A stretch of 64,000 bases of DNA. Origin: Stenotrophomonas sp. Ste86 (GTDB lineage Bacteria > Pseudomonadota > Gammaproteobacteria > Xanthomonadales > Xanthomonadaceae). Positions 60,456-64,000 of this stretch are shown here, one piece after another. The notes under the pieces are model-generated. The model searched no databases. It had not been told where the DNA came from and worked only from the letters and a program-made list of their open reading frames with translations. Both the position numbers and the translations under genes were made by a program. Where the stretch lies: NCBI RefSeq assembly GCF_024519465.1, contig NZ_JALJRW010000001.1, forward strand, positions 366,644 through 430,643, given 5' to 3'. Numbering within the stretch: the first letter of the stretch is position 1; every line of letters begins with the position of its first letter.

Positions 60456-61805
60456 TCACTTCGACGAGGGGAGCGAGTCACGTTCACTTTTCAGTGCCGC
60501 TCGCAGGAACCGGATGACAGCCACACCACCCTCGCGGTCCGCGCGCGCATAGCCCTTGGGAGTGCCGCCCACTTGGAGGTGAGGACCTAGGTCGTGTCGA
60601 TACGTGGTTGGCTGCCAGAACAGGGAGATCAAGTGCCCGGCATCACTGAAATAGACGATCTCGTCCGGCTTATCACGATGATGATTCGCCAGATAGCCAC
60701 TCGCCACCGCCGCCATCTCACCAGAGAGACCAAGCTGATCGTCTCCCGCTGCTACGAGCATGAGCGGGCCGTTGATCTTCTCGATCGGCAACATGGCAGA
60801 TTTCAACGCTGACTGTGCCGTAGCGTCTTCCTCATCAAACCATCGCGAATCCTCCATATACGGCAGGAAGGGCAGATCTTTCCCCTTCAAGGTCAGACCG
60901 GGCTCATCGACCGCACGGAAATCGGCTGGTGCGATATCTCGCCGTATGCCTCGGAAGGGCGCTGGACTTCCCACTATCGAGACCACGGCGCGCAGGCGCT
61001 GGTCATGCGACGCGGCGGCCATCGCAATCGTGCCGCCCCAGGACCCTCCCAACACGCCTATTCCAGACGCGTCCACGTAGCTTTGCTCTTGCAGCCAATC
61101 CACCGCCACCGAAACGGGATCAATCGGAACCCGCACGAGGTCCTTGGGCAAGCCAGGCATGCGGTAGTAAGCCACTGACATGGCCAGGAACCCATGAGAG
61201 GCAAGCCACGCGGCGTACATGTTTGCGCTCTCAATGCCACCCTCGGAGCCACCGAGCGTAATGACGACGGGATGACGGCGACCGTCTGTCAGCACTCTCC
61301 TGGGTGCGTAGATGTTGGCGATCAAGCCAGGAGACTCCACAGTGAACGCCGAGACGTCTTCGCCGTCGATCCAGCGGCGGAGTTGGACGGTTTCCGCGAC
61401 GTTTCCTTCAATAACCAGTTCGAGCGTGAAAATCGCAGGCTCGAATCGCAAGTCTCCCTCTCTCCTTTTGATGGGGAAAGGCGACGGCCTTCCTGGACCG
61501 TCCGGTTTCATCGACCAGAACAGTCCCGTCTGATCGACTCCCGTATAGCTGCCCGCCTCGGCGGCCGTCGTCGTGGGGTCAACCCTGCCTTCCAGATCTG
61601 CTCGATAGACCGCGTTGGAGCGCCAGCTGGTGCCCTTGGAGTCCCGCATGGCCAGCCGAAGCTCAACGACATCCGTAGGCCGCATGCCTGAGATAGACAC
61701 CCCCAGTGGCGCGTCAGCCCGACTGTCTACCGAGACGATGTTCAGTGTCGCGGCATAACTATTGGCGCAAGCCAGAAGAAGCAATAAGAGGGCGAATCGA
61801 CGCAT
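60456..61805 (-). CDS. Secreted acyl-CoA thioesterase/BAAT-like hydrolase
   Basis: A 449-residue protein with a signal peptide (MRRFALLLLLLACANSYA). The N-terminal beta domain matches the thioester hydrolase/BAAT N-terminal type (VDSRADAPLGVSISGMRPTDVVELRLAMRDSKG) and the C-terminal domain is an alpha/beta hydrolase of the BAAT_C type with nucleophile S255 (GGSWGG), acid near D355/D356 (AAGDDQ) and H391 (SDAGHL). The family joins bile acids to amino acids in animals (Cys nucleophile) or cleaves acyl-CoA (Ser). The Ser here suggests hydrolase activity; being exported it probably does not see CoA thioesters, so its substrate is unclear. Confidence 0.85.
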   Translation of the reverse strand: MRRFALLLLLLACANSYAATLNIVSVDSRADAPLGVSISGMRPTDVVELRLAMRDSKGTSWRSNAVYRADLEGRVDPTTTAAEAGSYTGVDQTGLFWSMKPDGPGRPSPFPIKRREGDLRFEPAIFTLELVIEGNVAETVQLRRWIDGEDVSAFTVESPGLIANIYAPRRVLTDGRRHPVVITLGGSEGGIESANMYAAWLASHGFLAMSVAYYRMPGLPKDLVRVPIDPVSVAVDWLQEQSYVDASGIGVLGGSWGGTIAMAAASHDQRLRAVVSIVGSPAPFRGIRRDIAPADFRAVDEPGLTLKGKDLPFLPYMEDSRWFDEEDATAQSALKSAMLPIEKINGPLMLVAAGDDQLGLSGEMAAVASGYLANHHRDKPDEIVYFSDAGHLISLFWQPTTYRHDLGPHLQVGGTPKGYARADREGGVAVIRFLRAALKSERDSLPSSK

Positions 61806-61910
61806 TCAGGGGGCACTCTGAGGGTGACCTCAGAGCTTGCGAGCAGGACGCATGCCTGAGACGGGCTTTGGCGTGAGCCGTGCTCTACGTGGCACCAATC
61901 GTGCAGACAT

Positions 61911-62615
61911 CTACGGCAATCGCGGCAAACTGGCTTCGAGTTGTGTTCGGAACTGTCGGCTGACCCGGAGGATCGTGCCGTCAATGAGTTCCAATAGAGC
62001 GTCCTGGTTTCGCGCGGAACGAAGTGCTGCGATACGCCTTACATTCACCAATGAGGATCGGTGGATACGGATAAATCCGCTCGGCTCCAACGCCTCCGCA
62101 AGACTTGCCATGCTATCGCGGCGCAGATACGTGTCCTTTCCCACATGGATGCAAACGTAATGGCCAGCCACGTCAACATAGTCAATGTCTGCCGGCGACA
62201 GATAGACCGTCCGATCGCCCGATTGAACCGCTATTCGCACGGTGCGTTCGACCTTTCCATCCAGGCGCTCCCGGACACGTCGCATGGCCAACTGCAACCG
62301 GTGTGGATCCACCGGTTTGAGCAAGTAATCCAACGCCCCGGTCTCGAAGGCGCGAACGGCGTGTGCACTGTAAGCGGTGATGAAGACGATGTGCGGCACC
62401 AGTTCCTCAAGATGCTGCACGAGATCCAAGCCGCTGCCGTCCGGCAGCCCGATATCGAGAAGAACGAGATCAACATCCCCAACCTTCGCGCGCTCAAGCG
62501 CAGCCTCCAATGTTGATGCCTCCCCTACGACCGTGACGTCAGGCTCGCTTGCCAGCAAACGAGTGAGTCGCGCTCGCGCAAGAGAAATGTCGTCAACAAT
62601 CAACGTGCGAATCAT
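61911..62615 (-). CDS. LytTR-family response regulator
   Basis: A 234-residue regulator: receiver domain with D7-D9 region (VDD), phospho-acceptor D54 (LLDIGLPDGSG) and K103-type Lys (LDYLLKPVD), then a LytTR DNA-binding domain (YLSPADIDYVDVAGHYVCIHVGKDTYLRRDSMASLAEAL...IRIHRSSLVNVRRI). It overlaps its kinase gene by 4 bp. Targets unknown; LytTR sites could not be recognised by eye. Confidence 0.93.
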   Translation of the reverse strand: MIRTLIVDDISLARARLTRLLASEPDVTVVGEASTLEAALERAKVGDVDLVLLDIGLPDGSGLDLVQHLEELVPHIVFITAYSAHAVRAFETGALDYLLKPVDPHRLQLAMRRVRERLDGKVERTVRIAVQSGDRTVYLSPADIDYVDVAGHYVCIHVGKDTYLRRDSMASLAEALEPSGFIRIHRSSLVNVRRIAALRSARNQDALLELIDGTILRVSRQFRTQLEASLPRLP

Positions 62616-63733
62616 GGTTGATCGCGTTCCATCAGCGGGAGACGGATTGAAGCAATAAACCGTTTCTTCTCACACTGGGTCGTCAACGATGCCCCAGCCC
62701 CATGCGCCAGTACCAATCTCTTCCTGAGGTGGTCCAAGCCAATCCCCAGACCGCCTGATGAGCGCCCATTGACCGAGTTCACCACACTAATGACAAGATC
62801 CCCGTCTTGAAGGGTGGCGCCAATTTTGATTTCGACTGCCCCGTCAGTATCCGCGCCGTGCTGGATGGCATTTTCCAAAAGCGGTTGCAACACCATCGAA
62901 GGGACGGATGCATCCCAGGCACCGGGCTCGATCTCCGCAACGAACGTAATGTTGCCGGACAGCACCTGATGCAACTCGATGAACTCAGCGCATGCCCCAA
63001 TTTCGTCCCTCAAAGCCACCGCAGGAGCGCTTTCCAGCAACGCTCGAAGCAAGTTTGCGACATGCCCTAAGGCCCGATCAGCTTTGGGAGCATCACGATA
63101 TCCAAGCTCGCCGATGGCATTGAGCGCGTTGAAGATGAAGTGTTGGTGTAGCCGTGATCGCAGTGCTTCTTCGTTCAAACGCGCCAGAAGCGTCTCTCGT
63201 TCGCTTTTCAGGGCAGTATGCGCCAACAGCTGCCCTACCCCCATCACAGCGACGTAAAGCGGTATGGCAAATAGAGCGGTGGCCACCAAAGCACGCTGAC
63301 TGCTGTTCAGATCCGACTGCCCTTGCCCAGCAAGTCCGAACATATTCAAGATGCCATGCCCCAATCCCCAGCCCGCCCCTGTTAGAAGGGGAATCGCTGG
63401 AAGACCGAACAATACGACCCAAATCAGGTGGTAGGCAGACCGGCCACCTCCGATGATCCATCGTCCTGAGAGACGGAGCAGCATGGGGGTCGCCAATGCC
63501 CATGGCGTGTAGCTGCCGACGAGAAACAAGAAGGCATGCAGGAAATCCGAAGCCTCCGGCGCGCCCGCTGAGGGGGCCGTCAAGACGACGGCAGGTGTGT
63601 AGGCGAACGCGAGCACGAGCCAAGACAGCCCAACCCACTGCCATCGAACTCTCACGATGGACCAATTGCCCGTCATCCGGGCGCTTAAAGGCGCAGAGGT
63701 GGTGTTCGACTTGATCAAAGGAGCTGCGGGCAT
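62612..63733 (-). CDS. LytS/YehU-type sensor histidine kinase
   Basis: A 373-residue kinase with an N-terminal membrane domain of four to six helices (WVGLSWLVLAFAYTPAVVLT, HAFLFLVGSYTPWALAT, LIWVVLFGLPAIPLLTGAGWG, ALVATALFAIPLYVAVMGVGQLLAH), a short coiled linker, and a His_kinase domain with H198 (RLHQHFIFNALNAIGEL) and ATPase region (PLLENAIQHG, GLGIGLDHL). In typical members the residue before the His is Pro (QPHFLFN); here it is Gln. ATG 63733 chosen; the open frame upstream reads into the MFS relic. Partner of the LytTR regulator (ATGA overlap). Confidence 0.9.
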   Translation of the reverse strand: MPAAPLIKSNTTSAPLSARMTGNWSIVRVRWQWVGLSWLVLAFAYTPAVVLTAPSAGAPEASDFLHAFLFLVGSYTPWALATPMLLRLSGRWIIGGGRSAYHLIWVVLFGLPAIPLLTGAGWGLGHGILNMFGLAGQGQSDLNSSQRALVATALFAIPLYVAVMGVGQLLAHTALKSERETLLARLNEEALRSRLHQHFIFNALNAIGELGYRDAPKADRALGHVANLLRALLESAPAVALRDEIGACAEFIELHQVLSGNITFVAEIEPGAWDASVPSMVLQPLLENAIQHGADTDGAVEIKIGATLQDGDLVISVVNSVNGRSSGGLGIGLDHLRKRLVLAHGAGASLTTQCEKKRFIASIRLPLMERDQP

Positions 63734-63825
63734 CGAATCATCCGGGCCATTTTCTACTCCCCTAGACAGAATGCAAGAGCAAGCCATAGCCCAATAAGGA
63801 ACGCCTTGGCGAGTGCTTACCGCCG

Positions 63826-64000
63826 CAGCAATGGTGAGGGCCGCAACGATGCCCCAAGCCTGAACACCAGGCCGCCCAATGCGGCTCCCGCTGCGATGGA
63901 AGACTGCAACGCTGCGACCACCATCCCGCCAGCACTCTCGGCCTGATCGGGCACCGCACGCGCGACCCCGCTGGACCAAGCGACGGGCACGCCACCGAAG
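63826..64000 (-). pseudogene. Truncated second copy of the MFS exporter gene
   Basis: Minus-strand sequence reads FGGVPVAWSSGVARAVPDQAESAGG and continues to LGGLVFRLGA, matching residues of the intact exporter at 56152-57399; by eye about 90% identical in DNA. A one-base deletion near 63870 shifts the frame, and homology ends abruptly at about 63826 after the motif AAAV, leaving out the last helix. The upstream part lies beyond the window, so it is partial here and probably a pseudogene. Confidence 0.8.

Noticed and set aside
1-64000. CRISPR arrays, tRNA/rRNA genes and intact insertion sequences
   Set aside because: No regularly spaced repeats, cloverleaf-like segments, rRNA-like sequence or transposase reading frames were recognised.

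Overview
The window is high-GC, gene-dense bacterial chromosome. TonB-dependent receptors, PepSY transmembrane proteins, several MFS and RND exporters, and a DgkA/EptA envelope locus together suggest the Xanthomonadaceae, most likely Stenotrophomonas or a close relative. This is inferred from gene content and protein style only; there is no rRNA or other marker gene here. I saw no tRNA, rRNA, CRISPR array or intact insertion sequence.

Layout. 0-9 kb: a chemotaxis receptor, a small unknown protein, CsbD, a MASE2-GGDEF diguanylate cyclase, and a metal-uptake set (DUF2946, TonB receptor, PepSY protein) with His-rich periplasmic segments. 9.7-14 kb: an OmpR-type two-component system followed by dgkA and eptA. 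dgkA and eptA carry the same tandem 11-bp-spaced CTGAC motif about 41 bp before their start codons. 14-20 kb: an acyltransferase, an MFS exporter, an ArsB-like permease, a Tiki/TraB-like secreted protein and a YkgJ protein. 20.8-25 kb: TetR diverging, across a palindrome, from a TonB receptor and a secreted tyrosine phosphatase. 25-32 kb: an MFS/LysR pair, then an SDR/VOC/SnoaL/reductase operon opposite an AraC regulator, with two gene relics at its edges. 32-35 kb: a DUF1264 lipoprotein, DUF892, a DUF3606 relic and an unknown gene. 34.8-41.7 kb: a same-strand run tetR - membrane fusion protein - RND pump - fabF paralogue - tetR. 41.8-45.5 kb: TetR opposite an Old Yellow Enzyme/SDR/MDR operon.

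46.9-51.2 kb is an accessory island. It holds a XRE regulator with a 29-bp palindrome, an orphan ribbon-helix-helix antitoxin, a SymE-like toxin with a complex leader, and a visibly AT-richer two-gene operon. That operon encodes a caspase-like protease with intact His/Cys dyad and a 220-residue partner of unknown family, with overlapping reading frames. It is the best candidate here for an undescribed (possibly anti-phage or abortive) system.

51-64 kb: a siderophore-type TonB receptor/PepSY operon, a secreted thermonuclease, an MFS/AraC pair, a CPBP protease, thiD, a secreted BAAT-like hydrolase and a LytTR two-component system. The window ends in a frameshifted second copy of the MFS gene.

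Across the whole window lie five single-gene copies of a small two-CxxC (zinc-ribbon-like) protein family (2959, 9183, 19960, 31969, 45712). They share an aromatic/FEV N-terminus and a CPxCGxxQAxSxARF C-terminus. This dispersed family is the second main finding.
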